Shown one piece after another: positions 42,500-51,245 of a stretch of 64,000 nucleotides of DNA; the first letter of the stretch is position 1; the number at the start of each line of letters is the position of its first letter. The position numbers and the translations under genes were made by a program. Location: positions 700,001-764,000 of the forward strand of contig NZ_CP017705.1 in assembly GCF_002706795.1 (NCBI RefSeq), in the 5' to 3' direction. The notes under the pieces are model-generated. The model did no database searches, had not been told where the DNA came from, and saw only the letters and a list, made by a program, of their open reading frames with translations. This DNA comes from Brevibacillus laterosporus DSM 25 (GTDB lineage Bacteria; Bacillota; Bacilli; Brevibacillales; Brevibacillaceae).

Positions 42500-44692
42500 T
42501 TACTTGAGTACATCAGATAGTAAGGCAGCAAATGCCTTCGCTCCCTCTGGCTCCAGGTGAACGCCATCTGGAGAGAAGTAAGAATCCTTCCCTGCGCTGG
42601 CTGTGTACCAATCTACGAGTAGTGTATTGGGATGACTGTTCGCTACCTCTGCTAGTGTAGTGTTTACTACGCCTTCCCACGGACGTGGAACACGAGTGTT
42701 AATGAGAATGATCTGCTTCACATCTCCAAGCGATTTCAATAAGCCCTCCAATTGCTTCTTGGTAAATGCTCCATTTGTACCAAGCTCAAGAACAACCCGA
42801 CTTCCAAGCTTCCCTCTCTTTTTATATTGGGCTACTAGCTCAGGGGTCTGGTGCAATTGTCTACCGATTTTTGCATCAACGGTAATCCCTGGAAGTAGCT
42901 TTTGCAGGTGTGGAGAAACATCTAGCATAATGGAATCTCCAAACACTGTGATTCCTCTTCCTGCTCTAGTAGAAGGCGCCTTCTTCTCTTCTGTATCTGT
43001 CTTAGAAGATTTCTCTATTTTTGAATCGTTTTCCTTCGATTGATGAGCAGTAGAATCATCTTTGTCAGTTTCTGGAGCTGACGAGCCACTTTCGTTTTCC
43101 TCAGAGCCTGTTGTTTGCTCAGCTTCGTCGCCATTTGTTGTGGTATTAGGTGGTTTTTGCTCCGTCTTTGTTGGATTTTGCTCTGTATCAGCAGTAGATT
43201 GCGTAGCGCTATTTTTTTCGCTCGTTTCTCGTTTTACCTTCTCCTGCTGTGAAGAATTATTTTTTTGTGTTGATGTTGATGTTGTTTTGTCTGCTTCTGC
43301 TGTTTTTTCATCCGCTTGCTCAGGCGTGTCTGCTGAAGTCGTGTCTTCTTTTTTCGGTATAAACAGATTCGCTTCCTCAACATTTGGTTGTTCAGCTAGA
43401 TGCTTCGTCTCAGTGTTTATCGTACTAGCTGTTGGAATAGCGCTGGCGGTCACATTCTCTCCCCATCCTGCTATCGCAATGCAAGTGGAGCTAAAAGCCA
43501 AAATAGCAACCATAGAAACAACCCAGCGTCCAAACATGACAAATCTCCAGTGTCCATCTTGCATTCGGCGATATTTGGCAGGTTTCACAAATGAACCACG
43601 ACGAATCGGTTCCTCAACCAAGCGCAAGGATAAAGCGGCAAGCGCAATGGTTGCTCCAATCTGAAATATGGCCTTAGGAATGTCCGTTCCATTAGTATGT
43701 ATGGTGGGTGTGCTCAGGACAATAATCGGGTAGTGCCATAAATACATTCCATACGAACGAACGCCGATCCAACGCAGTGGCTTAGCTCCCATTAGCTTGC
43801 CAAAGCTACTCGCCGGATGCGCAATCACTGCTACGACTACAGCTGTAGCAATCGACAACAATACAAGACCGCCTTGATACAAAAAGTCCTCATATTGATT
43901 GGTATACCAAATCATCCAAAGAATGGTTGCCAGTCCTGCTATCCCTAAAACCTCAAGGGTAATGCGTGCGGGAAGTGAGACCTTTTCAGAGAGCTTGGAG
44001 CTAGGCCAGATCATTGCAAGTGCCGCTCCAATCAATAGCCCAAACGCCCTCGTATCTGTTCCGTAATAAATACGGCTGGGGTCAACGCCTGGCTCATATA
44101 AAAGGGCCATCGCGAAAGCGGATACAACCACTCCAGCTAACGTAAGACCTAGCAATTTACCTCGACGTGGTGTATTTCGTAGCCCCACGAGTAACAATAA
44201 CGGCCAAACGAGGTAGAATTGCTCCTCAACTGCTAAAGACCAAAAATGACCAAAAGGTGAAGCTGGACCAAAGCTTTCAAAGTAAGACACCTCGTGAAAA
44301 ACCAGCCACCAGTTGCTCACATAAAGAAGTGCTGCTACAATTTCGCCTCGCAATGCCTGTAGATGAGAGCGATCAAATAAAGCTAACCAAACAACTACTG
44401 CTATGAGCATGACTAGCATAGCCGGCAACAATCGCTTCGCTCGCCGAATCCAAAAATCCTTTAGATCAATTTTTCCTTTCTGTTTCCACTGTGATATCAA
44501 TATATCCGTAATCAGGTATCCAGATAGCACGAAAAAAACTCCAACACCCAACAAACCACCTGGTGCCCAATTGACATTGAGGTGATAAAGAATGACAGCG
44601 AATACGGCAAGCGCACGTAATCCATCCAGTCCCGGCATGTAGCGACCATGCCCTTGAAGCGGTTTAGGCATTACGTCCACCCCCATTGCCAT
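42500..44692 (-). CDS. OatA-like peptidoglycan/polymer O-acetyltransferase
   Basis: 730 residues. Residues 20-400 form an acyltransferase-3 membrane domain (about 10 segments; YMPGLDGLRALAV with the start, then FWSLAVEEQFYLVWP). A Ser/Thr/Glu/Lys-rich linker (about 420-565) probably crosses the wall. A C-terminal SGNH domain (about 580-730) has GDSIMLD, LGTNGAF and DGVHLEPEG (Asp-His), the catalytic set. This is the fused OatA architecture used for acetylation of MurNAc, giving lysozyme resistance. Start at 44692 is preceded by AAGGA; ATG at 44671 is an alternative. Confidence 0.85.
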   Translation of the reverse strand: MAMGVDVMPKPLQGHGRYMPGLDGLRALAVFAVILYHLNVNWAPGGLLGVGVFFVLSGYLITDILISQWKQKGKIDLKDFWIRRAKRLLPAMLVMLIAVVVWLALFDRSHLQALRGEIVAALLYVSNWWLVFHEVSYFESFGPASPFGHFWSLAVEEQFYLVWPLLLLVGLRNTPRRGKLLGLTLAGVVVSAFAMALLYEPGVDPSRIYYGTDTRAFGLLIGAALAMIWPSSKLSEKVSLPARITLEVLGIAGLATILWMIWYTNQYEDFLYQGGLVLLSIATAVVVAVIAHPASSFGKLMGAKPLRWIGVRSYGMYLWHYPIIVLSTPTIHTNGTDIPKAIFQIGATIALAALSLRLVEEPIRRGSFVKPAKYRRMQDGHWRFVMFGRWVVSMVAILAFSSTCIAIAGWGENVTASAIPTASTINTETKHLAEQPNVEEANLFIPKKEDTTSADTPEQADEKTAEADKTTSTSTQKNNSSQQEKVKRETSEKNSATQSTADTEQNPTKTEQKPPNTTTNGDEAEQTTGSEENESGSSAPETDKDDSTAHQSKENDSKIEKSSKTDTEEKKAPSTRAGRGITVFGDSIMLDVSPHLQKLLPGITVDAKIGRQLHQTPELVAQYKKRGKLGSRVVLELGTNGAFTKKQLEGLLKSLGDVKQIILINTRVPRPWEGVVNTTLAEVANSHPNTLLVDWYTASAGKDSYFSPDGVHLEPEGAKAFAALLSDVLK

Positions 44693-45532
44693 TCTGTTTT
44701 TCCTTCGTTGTGGATGCGTTGTGCTGTGTTGTTTTTGGCGTTATGTCATTCGCTTTTTCTATCCATCCTCTACTTCTGTCTACATTCTTACCTGTCCCGA
44801 TACCCATGATGCACACTACCCTTTCACTATCCAAATCATACTGGTTTCTGATCTCTTCCTCATTCGTTCGTTGTATTCGGCGTCTTCATTCGCCATATGT
44901 AGACAAAAACAGTACTCATATGTAGACAAACAAACAGCCAAAAACCAACAAAATCTGCAAAAGGAATGGTTCTCTATGTTATGGGCTTACCCTATTCTGA
45001 TGCCCCATTCCCTCCTGATCAAACAACAATAACTACCATGATTATAAGACGCTATTACCAGTAAATCGTTACAAAAAATTTACGATTTTACAGTTTTACA
45101 ATTACAGTGTTTTTCCCTCATAATGCAAATAAAAAACAGAATTTTCCACAAACAATTCGACAAGTTACACGAACTCTCAAGAATTGATTATGTTGATTTT
45201 TTCTTCACTTGTAAATAGTTGTTTATTGGTGATTTTATTAGTATAAAAATTAATTTTATCCTTTTAAGGTAACAAAACTCTTTTATGTTATTTACATGCT
45301 TTTATATGCTCATTCCTCGTACTTCCTGTAGATTGTAAAAAAAGACTACCAATAGAGGTAATCTCTCTCCACATTATTACTTTATTTTCGTGTAACTCTA
45401 CTGACATTAGTATTTCGGTAGCTTATATTGCGTTAAATGGCTCCTTTTTTAAATCGGAAAGCTAAACTAATGATACTAGTAAAGAGAAGAATAAATTTTT
45501 TACATCCGTCCCTACAGAAAGGATTTTGCCTC
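44693..45532. other. long AT-rich intergenic region
   Basis: About 840 nt without a supported gene. Short plus-strand frames at 44686-45032 have no ribosome site and biased composition. It holds a pair of exact 14-bp direct repeats (44894-44907 and 44917-44930) and the long upstream region of the UDG gene. No terminator or promoter was placed with confidence. Confidence 0.4.
44894..44930. repeat. pair of 14-bp direct repeats
   Basis: CATATGTAGACAAA occurs at 44894-44907 and 44917-44930, 23 bp apart (about two helical turns), upstream of the OatA-like gene. A double operator is possible. Confidence 0.5.
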
Positions 45533-46039
45533 ATGCTTCAATCTTTTCCACCCGTTATTACTAAATCCTGTACACTCCTAGTCCTTGGCAGTATGCCTGG
45601 TGCCGTCTCATTACGCAAACATGAGTATTATGGAAATCCACGTAATCATTTCTGGCCCATTATGTATGAACTATTCCAAGAACCTATTTCCGAGTCCTAC
45701 GAACAGCGTCTGGCGTTTTTATTAGATAAAAGGATTGCCCTCTGGGATGTTATACAAAATTGCGAGCGGGAAGGCAGTCTCGACTCAGCGATCAAACAAG
45801 AAAAGATTAATGATTTTGACAGCTTATATGAACAGTATCCAGCTATTAAAGCTGTATTATTTAATGGAACAAAAGCTTATCAAAGCTACAAAAAATATCG
45901 TGGTTTTTTAGACGATCGTCTCTATCTGACATTACCTTCAACAAGTCCTACACCTAGTCGTTACATAAAGACCATGGAGGATAAGCTTGGAAAGTGGCAG
46001 ATTGTACTGGAGCTATTAGATGAGAAAAAAGATGAGTAG
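45533..46039 (+). CDS. DNA-deoxyinosine glycosylase (UDG family 6-like)
   Basis: 168 residues with LVLGSMPGAVSL (motif 1), the block EYYGNPRNHFWPIM, then LFNGTKAY and a final STSPTPSRY, the pattern of hypoxanthine-DNA glycosylases of the uracil-DNA-glycosylase superfamily. It should remove deaminated adenine (hypoxanthine) from DNA. Start at 45533 has AAAGGA 11 nt before it; the longer frame from 45437 does not. Confidence 0.8.
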   Translation: MLQSFPPVITKSCTLLVLGSMPGAVSLRKHEYYGNPRNHFWPIMYELFQEPISESYEQRLAFLLDKRIALWDVIQNCEREGSLDSAIKQEKINDFDSLYEQYPAIKAVLFNGTKAYQSYKKYRGFLDDRLYLTLPSTSPTPSRYIKTMEDKLGKWQIVLELLDEKKDE

Positions 46040-46364
46040 AAACAAGAATATTTTGTGTGTTTTTCATGTTGTTTGATTAGGCAGATAGATGAATATGATT
46101 TTCTATTGCCGTCATCGATTTGTGGAATGGCTGGTGGAATGGCTGGTGGAATGGCTCGCTAATGTCGCTAGCACATTATACTAGTAAAAGAGAATAGGGA
46201 ACAGACGCAGAGCTTACATTCAGCTCTGCATATGAGTATAGGGATATTGTGTAAAGTTAGATTACTTTTACTCTTTTTCTGATTAGTCAGGAATCAGGTA
46301 TACAAAGGCTCTACAGTGATACAAATTCTCTTTGATCCTATAAGAATCGAGCGCTAAAGAACCG
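46040..46364. other. intergenic region with a short tandem repeat
   Basis: Nothing gene-like. Contains the 12-bp tandem repeat at 46124-46156 and no obvious terminator for the glycosylase gene. Confidence 0.4.
46124..46156. repeat. 12-bp tandem repeat (2.75 copies)
   Basis: Unit GGAATGGCTGGT is repeated at 46124, 46136 and (partial) 46148 with no mismatch. Confidence 0.85.
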
Positions 46365-46793
46365 TTATCTACATGTGGCTCCTACGCTCCACTGCCAAAG
46401 GTTACAGCCTTTATTCTGACCTTTACACTGCCATCCTTTTATAGAATAGTAGGTATTTAAACTGCCCTGAATAGGACAAAGAACCTCGATAGGATAATCA
46501 CCAAGGTTTTGTAGCATGGTATACAATAATCCCTTGCTCCGATAGTTTTTAGCAACTGCAAATTGATAAAGTGATATGGTTTGTGTAGATTTTTTAGGAT
46601 AAAATCGAAGAGCTCCGGCAATCACATCTCCTTCTAGCGCCACAAGCACTTGGTTTCTGCGGACTGCTGCTCTGGACCCATCTGGACATAAGTATTCACG
46701 ATTTGCAATCGAATCAGAATTTTCAGCGATATGTTCATGAAAGAATTGTGCGATCTCTTGGGCCATCAACGGATGCGCTAGTTTTATTTGCAT
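46365..46793 (-). CDS. GNAT family acetyltransferase
   Basis: 142 residues; core FAVAKNYRSKGLLYTMLQNL is the acetyl-CoA binding segment and the end (NTYYSIKGWQCKGQNKGCNLW) is Cys-rich. Start at 46793 follows AAAGAGG; the longer upstream frame crosses a terminator. It lies beyond the terminator of the phage lysis genes and is therefore probably host DNA or a separate cargo gene. Substrate unknown. Confidence 0.7.
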   Translation of the reverse strand: MQIKLAHPLMAQEIAQFFHEHIAENSDSIANREYLCPDGSRAAVRRNQVLVALEGDVIAGALRFYPKKSTQTISLYQFAVAKNYRSKGLLYTMLQNLGDYPIEVLCPIQGSLNTYYSIKGWQCKGQNKGCNLWQWSVGATCR

Positions 46794-46951
46794 ATGTACC
46801 TCTTTATGGAAAGTTATAAGATATATCAGAATGTATGTTCTTATTTTTATTTTACAAAAGATAGAACCTGGTTGCAAGTTTTTCAAGAGAGAATAGCTTA
46901 TTATCGTGATGAAAAAAATGCTACCTTTATTCCCTAATAGTACCGAAGAAA

Positions 46952-46993
46952 CCCAAAAAGCCTTCCAGCTAAAAATTCTACTGGAAGGCTTTA
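46952..46993 (-). terminator. terminator of the prophage late operon
   Basis: A 12-bp perfect stem (AAAGCCTTCCAG/CTGGAAGGCTTT, 12-nt loop) followed by TTTTTGGGTTT on the minus strand, downstream of the last holin gene. Confidence 0.8.
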
Positions 46994-47047
46994 CTAGGTC
47001 AAATCCATTCATGATGATGATAAAAAAATATGATAGAGTGCATGAGT

Positions 47048-47233
47048 CTATTGTTGTTTTTCTCGTCTATTATTTAAAAACACGGCAATAATAGCCACCA
47101 CGGCCGAAACACCGTTCGCAATGGCATTCACCTGTTCATCTGTAATGATTTGGTAGCCTAATGTATCAGCTAGTAGCTTGATGGAACCAACTATCCCAGC
47201 AACCAGTAACGGTATATTTCCTTGTTCCTTCAC
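47048..47233 (-). CDS. small phage holin
   Basis: 61 residues with two hydrophobic segments (about 8-27 and 38-54) and a charged tail NNRREKQQ, like small holins of the phi LC3/BhlB type. GTG start follows directly on the amidase stop, so it is translationally linked. With the amidase and the BhlA-like protein it completes the lysis cassette. Confidence 0.7.
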   Translation of the reverse strand: MKEQGNIPLLVAGIVGSIKLLADTLGYQIITDEQVNAIANGVSAVVAIIAVFLNNRREKQQ

Positions 47234-47959
47234 TCAGGCACCCGCTTTCAGATAGTTTGCCATATTTTTAATGAGCTGGGCAGCGTAATCACCAACCACA
47301 ATTCCATTAGGGACGGCATTCTGTTTCCAATAGTCAGGAGAGGTTATGATTTTTGCCTGTACGAGAGCATCCACAGCCAATTCAAAATCATCACTAGGCC
47401 CTTCTATAGCAGGAGAATACGGGTGACCAATATGTCCGCAAAAAGCCTTGATCACTGCTTCTGCATAGCGTTTCCAATTGTCTTTTAGTTTTTGGGCATC
47501 CCCAGCATGATCAATAAATCCATATTCCATAATGATCGTGTCTACTGCACCTGTTTCACGATGCATGAAATAATAGTCTCGCCCATCTGCGCCTACTCGT
47601 GTGTATACTCTACGAAATTTTTGTCCCTCTGCTGCTACTGCTTGAGCAAGGGCGTTTGCTAGTTTATTAGTAGTGAAAATAGAATGAATGGCTTCCACAC
47701 CTTCCCCACCACCTGAGTTGATGTGGTTGGAAATACAGTAGGTGGCCCCGCTTTGTTTGACGAGCGTAGTACGCTGAGATGGGGTAAGTGTGGTATCTGT
47801 CGTCCGAGTGATAACAACAGGAAGAAGTAACTCCCTGCACCTTTGTAGCTGGTACAAGCTAATTTGTAGCGTCAAATCCTTCTCCTGCATCTGATTCCCA
47901 ATTGCGCCCGGATCAGTTCCACCGTGCCCTGCATCAATCATTAAAATCGGTTTCGCCAT
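47234..47959 (-). CDS. N-acetylmuramoyl-L-alanine amidase (phage endolysin)
   Basis: 241 residues. Amidase_3 zinc site: DAGHGGTDPGA (His), then the Glu in QEKDLTL, SNHINSGGG (His) and the catalytic MEYGF Glu near 150. It cuts the MurNAc-L-Ala bond of the wall. The C-terminal part (about 180-241) contains a short repeat-like segment (ALVQAKIITSPDYW) that may bind wall, but no LysM or SH3 is evident. ATG at 47959 has GGAGG 8 nt upstream; ATG at 47965 is too close to it. Confidence 0.85.
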   Translation of the reverse strand: MAKPILMIDAGHGGTDPGAIGNQMQEKDLTLQISLYQLQRCRELLLPVVITRTTDTTLTPSQRTTLVKQSGATYCISNHINSGGGEGVEAIHSIFTTNKLANALAQAVAAEGQKFRRVYTRVGADGRDYYFMHRETGAVDTIIMEYGFIDHAGDAQKLKDNWKRYAEAVIKAFCGHIGHPYSPAIEGPSDDFELAVDALVQAKIITSPDYWKQNAVPNGIVVGDYAAQLIKNMANYLKAGA

Positions 47960-47974
47960 ACGCATATCCTCCTT

Positions 47975-48241
47975 TTATTCTACCTTTTCTTTTAATTCTT
48001 GCAGTTCCATTTCCAAACCAGATAGGCTTCGTTCAATTTGCTGTAGCGTTGACGTGTTTCGCTCCAATTGAATCACCATGCGTTCATTGTGCTCCATGAG
48101 CTTAGCCTCGCGTGCCTGAGCCTGTTTCACTAATCGAGTCTCGCGGTCTCTCCCCTCTTTTTTGGTAGAGAATAACAGCCAGACAAACAGAGCAGCAAAC
48201 GGACCTTGTTGGAGCAATGCGTTCAGTACGCTCTCTTCCAT
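47975..48241 (-). CDS. BhlA/UviB-like holin
   Basis: 88 residues: hydrophobic segment at 10-25 (QGPFAALFVWLLFS), then a charged coiled-coil of about 55 residues (NERMVIQLERNTSTLQQIER). This is the layout of the BhlA holin-like proteins of Bacillus prophages. Start at 48241 set by AAGGAGGG. Located between the second fibre module and the amidase. Confidence 0.75.
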   Translation of the reverse strand: MEESVLNALLQQGPFAALFVWLLFSTKKEGRDRETRLVKQAQAREAKLMEHNERMVIQLERNTSTLQQIERSLSGLEMELQELKEKVE

Positions 48242-48339
48242 GCCATTTTTCCCTCCTTGACGCATTTTGTGTAAAAGAAAGAGCACCTTCATTACCGAAG
48301 ATGCCCAGACTGGGTGAGAATTTCCTGATTTGAGAAAAT

Positions 48340-48369
48340 AAAAACGCCTTACTCAACATGAGCAGGCGT
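48340..48369 (-). terminator. terminator ending baseplate/fibre module B
   Basis: Stem ACGCCT-GCTCA/TGAGT-AAGGCGT, 3-nt loop, followed by TTTTATTTT. Closely related to the terminator of module A at 52120-52152. Confidence 0.8.
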
Positions 48370-48373
48370 CCCT

Positions 48374-48502
48374 TTATTCCTCGTTTTGTTTCGATAGATA
48401 CTCAGCTACTGGAATTTGATAATCTTTGGGGAGAGAATCGATGGAACGTCGCTTCGCTTTGACAAGCAATCCATAGACGGGAATCATGTATTCTTTGACC
48501 AT
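48374..48502 (-). CDS. XkdX-like small protein, module B
   Basis: 42 residues starting MVKEYMIPVYGLLVK, the conserved MVK-YMIPVY head of XkdX proteins that follow tail-fibre genes in PBSX-like elements. ATG overlaps the stop of the gene before it (TAATG). Copy A at 52156-52308 has the same start. Function unknown; possibly fibre assembly. Confidence 0.75.
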   Translation of the reverse strand: MVKEYMIPVYGLLVKAKRRSIDSLPKDYQIPVAEYLSKQNEE

Positions 48503-48666
48503 TATTCTTCACCTCCTTTCCATTCATCGAGTGCTTCCTGAAGAGTAGTTATTTTTTCAAAAAGCTGTGCAATAGCTTCATAGGCTACTACCAGCTCTGG
48601 AGACATTTCCTTTTGCTCACGATCAGCTTGGATCTGAGATAATGCCTTTGGTTTAGTTAGGATCAA
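48502..48666 (-). CDS. small coiled-coil protein, module B (XkdW-like position)
   Basis: 54 residues with a heptad helix (VVAYEAIAQLFEKITTLQEAL). TTG start overlaps the fibre stop and has GGAGG nine bases before it, so translation is coupled. Counterpart in module A is the 74-residue gene at 52302-52526, which shares the helix plan. Confidence 0.6.
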   Translation of the reverse strand: MILTKPKALSQIQADREQKEMSPELVVAYEAIAQLFEKITTLQEALDEWKGGEE

Positions 48667-50102
48667 TCGAATGCACCTCCGAATCCTTTTACGATAACAG
48701 GCTCAGCTGCTGTTCCTTTGGTGAAAGAAAAACGTAAGCTAACGCCCCATTTTTCTGCTGTTTTTTCCTTGTTGGTGAAGATAAAGCCTCGGTTGAATTT
48801 GACGAAATTCGTTGCGTCTTCCCATGTTGGTAACTCATCGAAAGCGTTATTTGAGACTTCAACCCTGTAATCAGCTCCCGATGGAACGGTTGCATCGATA
48901 GTTACCAAAATACGTTTAGCAGCAATGTCTGTTGAGAATGGTTTTTTCAAATGAAACGATAGTCGCTCTGCCGTTCTCCGAAAAGTGAATGCTCTGGTAG
49001 ATGTCATACCTTTGCTGTCTTTTGCTTCTATAGTGATAGTGTGACTGTCGTTTAAGGAGAGACTTAGCCATGTGACTTGTGGGATGGTCACGGTATTTTC
49101 CTTGCTGTCAGTCCCAGCGAATGTGCGGATAACTTTGCCGTTGATTTTCTCCGTGATGGTAAACGCGTCACCCTCTGGCTCTGTGACTGTGTAATTCTCG
49201 GAAGGGATAGCGCTTAATACGCCGAGGTCTACATTTTGTCCGCTGATAACGGGTGGTCTGTTGTGGACGACTCGGAACTTGCGGGTAATCTCGGTTGATT
49301 TGCCACCTTGGTCGTCCTCTGCCCAGATGGTTAGCGTATGATCGGTGTTTTCGGCTAGGTCAGAGCCTGTGGGATCGGTGGTGCCGTCATAAAGGCGTTT
49401 GGTTCGGAAGGTTAGCGTTTTGGCAAAAGGAATAGGCGTGCTACCGTTGGATACTCCGGATTGCAACGCCCTTGTGGTGCCGTTGTTCATGCGGTATTTT
49501 ATTGTGACTACGTTGTCTTTGTCGGTGTCGGATGCGGTGCCCTGGATGGTTAGTGTAGCGTTTTCGGTTAGGGTTTGGTTGTTGGGTGGAGACGTGAGTA
49601 CGATAGTCGGATTAGAGTTATCGGAATACTCGATAGTTACCGTATATTGATAGTAATAGGCATAGGTTCTCGTATCACTTCCAGGTTTAGTTACTGTACC
49701 ACGATATTTTTGCGTATATTGATAAATCGACACTGCGGACTCAGGTGAACGATTGACTTTATCTGGGCTTCCATCCTTACTGAGATTTCCGCTATAACCA
49801 CCGCTATTGTAGGAAATGCTACTTGGAAAAGAATAGTCTGGCTGACTTGTAAATTTTTCCTGAGTAGTAGTTACCTCTTTACTATCAGGCGGTGTATAGG
49901 AGCCACCTGTTTGAATCCTTCGTGTGTAGGAACCTCCTGAGAGAGTAAACGTTACAGTCGAACCATTTACTGTATAAGATACGGTTCCTGTGTTAACTTT
50001 TACAGATGTAACGCCTTTTAATCCTGGTATGGTCAAGGTCTGCGTTTGCGAACTGAATGTCGATTCGTTGAATTGTTTTACTTGTTGTTTTATGGTTGCC
50101 AT
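48663..50102 (-). CDS. tail fibre protein, module B
   Basis: 479 residues. Strand-rich protein: variable N-terminal part (1-160), a central Ig-like block (about 160-285; RALQSGVSNGSTPIPF and HTLTIWAEDDQGGKS), then a second cadherin-like unit and a C-terminal domain (about 380-479). The central block is strongly similar to that of the module A fibre (52526-54043), while both ends differ, the pattern of a receptor-binding protein. Directly abuts the 91-residue gene before it. Confidence 0.75.
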   Translation of the reverse strand: MATIKQQVKQFNESTFSSQTQTLTIPGLKGVTSVKVNTGTVSYTVNGSTVTFTLSGGSYTRRIQTGGSYTPPDSKEVTTTQEKFTSQPDYSFPSSISYNSGGYSGNLSKDGSPDKVNRSPESAVSIYQYTQKYRGTVTKPGSDTRTYAYYYQYTVTIEYSDNSNPTIVLTSPPNNQTLTENATLTIQGTASDTDKDNVVTIKYRMNNGTTRALQSGVSNGSTPIPFAKTLTFRTKRLYDGTTDPTGSDLAENTDHTLTIWAEDDQGGKSTEITRKFRVVHNRPPVISGQNVDLGVLSAIPSENYTVTEPEGDAFTITEKINGKVIRTFAGTDSKENTVTIPQVTWLSLSLNDSHTITIEAKDSKGMTSTRAFTFRRTAERLSFHLKKPFSTDIAAKRILVTIDATVPSGADYRVEVSNNAFDELPTWEDATNFVKFNRGFIFTNKEKTAEKWGVSLRFSFTKGTAAEPVIVKGFGGAFD

Positions 50103-50378
50103 CTACAAAATCACCAGCCTTTTATTAGCCTCGTCATACCAGCCTTCTGTTAACGTGATGTCATTAAGCGTTGCGAAGTTTTCAAAGAACACATTGTCCG
50201 TGAAGTTGTTAAACACCGCATCTTTTATCGTCTTCACATCAATCTGCAAAGCCGAAATAGCCACTGTGTGCTGTTCCAGTAGCTTGTGGGCATCGTCTAT
50301 TCCTTTTTCCCATCGGTTAATATCCGTTTCCATGACAGGATCGTCATAGTTCCAATCTAATTTAGGATTGTAGGGCAT
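50103..50378 (-). CDS. small tail protein upstream of fibre, module B
   Basis: 91 residues starting MPYNPKLDWNYDDPV, with DINRWEKGIDDAHKLLEQH, a helix also found at the N-terminus of the 206-residue module A gene (VDEIRLNHIEEGIYNAHFLIE). It looks like a shortened version that lost the C-terminal part. Likely fibre anchoring or chaperone. No known family assigned. Confidence 0.55.
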   Translation of the reverse strand: MPYNPKLDWNYDDPVMETDINRWEKGIDDAHKLLEQHTVAISALQIDVKTIKDAVFNNFTDNVFFENFATLNDITLTEGWYDEANKRLVIL

Positions 50379-50658
50379 CAGATTTCACTCCTTTCACTTC
50401 AAATTCGAATCGGAATTCCAACGATTGATCGCTTAATACATCCACATTAGCCGTTCTTTCTGTTATGAGATTGCCTGCTTCATCCAGCAGTTTTAAAGAG
50501 GACACCTTCGTTATCCCGCTCACTGGCTCTGTTATTACCACCACCTTATTTCCATCCTGCTTGGTAGTTCTCAATTGGACTGTTTGGTTGTTTAATATGA
50601 GGCTAGAAGTACGTTGACTTAAATCTTGTGCCGCCCGTTCCAAATAGGCTTTATCCAT
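50362..50658 (-). CDS. small tail protein, module B
   Basis: 98 residues, beta-rich, with no signal or membrane segment. Same place and size as the 99-residue gene of module A. ATG at 50658 overlaps the XkdU stop (TGATG), with GAGGTG upstream. Function unknown; probable baseplate accessory. Confidence 0.55.
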   Translation of the reverse strand: MDKAYLERAAQDLSQRTSSLILNNQTVQLRTTKQDGNKVVVITEPVSGITKVSSLKLLDEAGNLITERTANVDVLSDQSLEFRFEFEVKGVKSDALQS

Positions 50659-51245
50659 CAAATAATCACCTCATCCTGATATTTAATAGGAGTCATACCA
50701 ACTCGAAATTCGCTAACCTTGTGATAACGTCTCCGATTGATTTTGATAATTTCACTAATCGCAATCTCATTTGACACCGCCAGCTGTGGTATAAACACAT
50801 GCGGAACCCGCTTTCGCTTATGAATGTCATACACCCAAGAGGCTACATCAAAAATCGACCATAGAGGTACCGAGATATAGAAATAACCAGCATCGGGATT
50901 TTCCTCTATGAATACTTGTTCAGCAGCTTGTTCTTTGATAAAAAGCTTGGTAATACTACTTGCCAGCGCTGGCGTAAAGGGCAGACGCTCCCGATACTTT
51001 GCCATCACACGTGCACGTCGCGTCTCATAGGAATCACCCTGCTTGGGAGTAACCTGAAACATATACTCCCAATACGGTAGTCCCCATGTAACTGTGGTGA
51101 TCATCGTTTGCCGTTCCAAATCTAGCTTCCGAGTCTGTTGGTACGCTCTCTCTGCTTCTCCTGCCTCAAAATGGTGCACCGCTACCTGATTCTCATACCA
51201 ATAGGGAGGTAACATAGCCCGATATTTTTCTGGGATCATCGTCAT
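50658..51245 (-). CDS. YmfQ/XkdU-like (DUF2313) tail protein, module B
   Basis: 195 residues with LPPYWYENQVAVHHFEAGEAE at the start (conserved LPxYWY), as in DUF2313 proteins that sit between baseplate J and the fibre in Mu- and PBSX-like phages. ATG overlaps the baseplate J stop (ATGA). Paralogue at 54962-55513. Confidence 0.8.
   Translation of the reverse strand: MTMIPEKYRAMLPPYWYENQVAVHHFEAGEAERAYQQTRKLDLERQTMITTVTWGLPYWEYMFQVTPKQGDSYETRRARVMAKYRERLPFTPALASSITKLFIKEQAAEQVFIEENPDAGYFYISVPLWSIFDVASWVYDIHKRKRVPHVFIPQLAVSNEIAISEIIKINRRRYHKVSEFRVGMTPIKYQDEVII

Noticed and set aside
43062-43664. 200-aa plus-strand ORF opposite the OatA-like gene
   Set aside because: It mirrors the Ser/Thr/Glu-rich linker codons of the real gene and has no ribosome site; low-complexity shadow.
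44686-45032. Short plus-strand ORFs in the 44.7-45.0 kb gap
   Set aside because: Hydrophobic, Ser/Phe-rich, overlapping each other and without ribosome sites.
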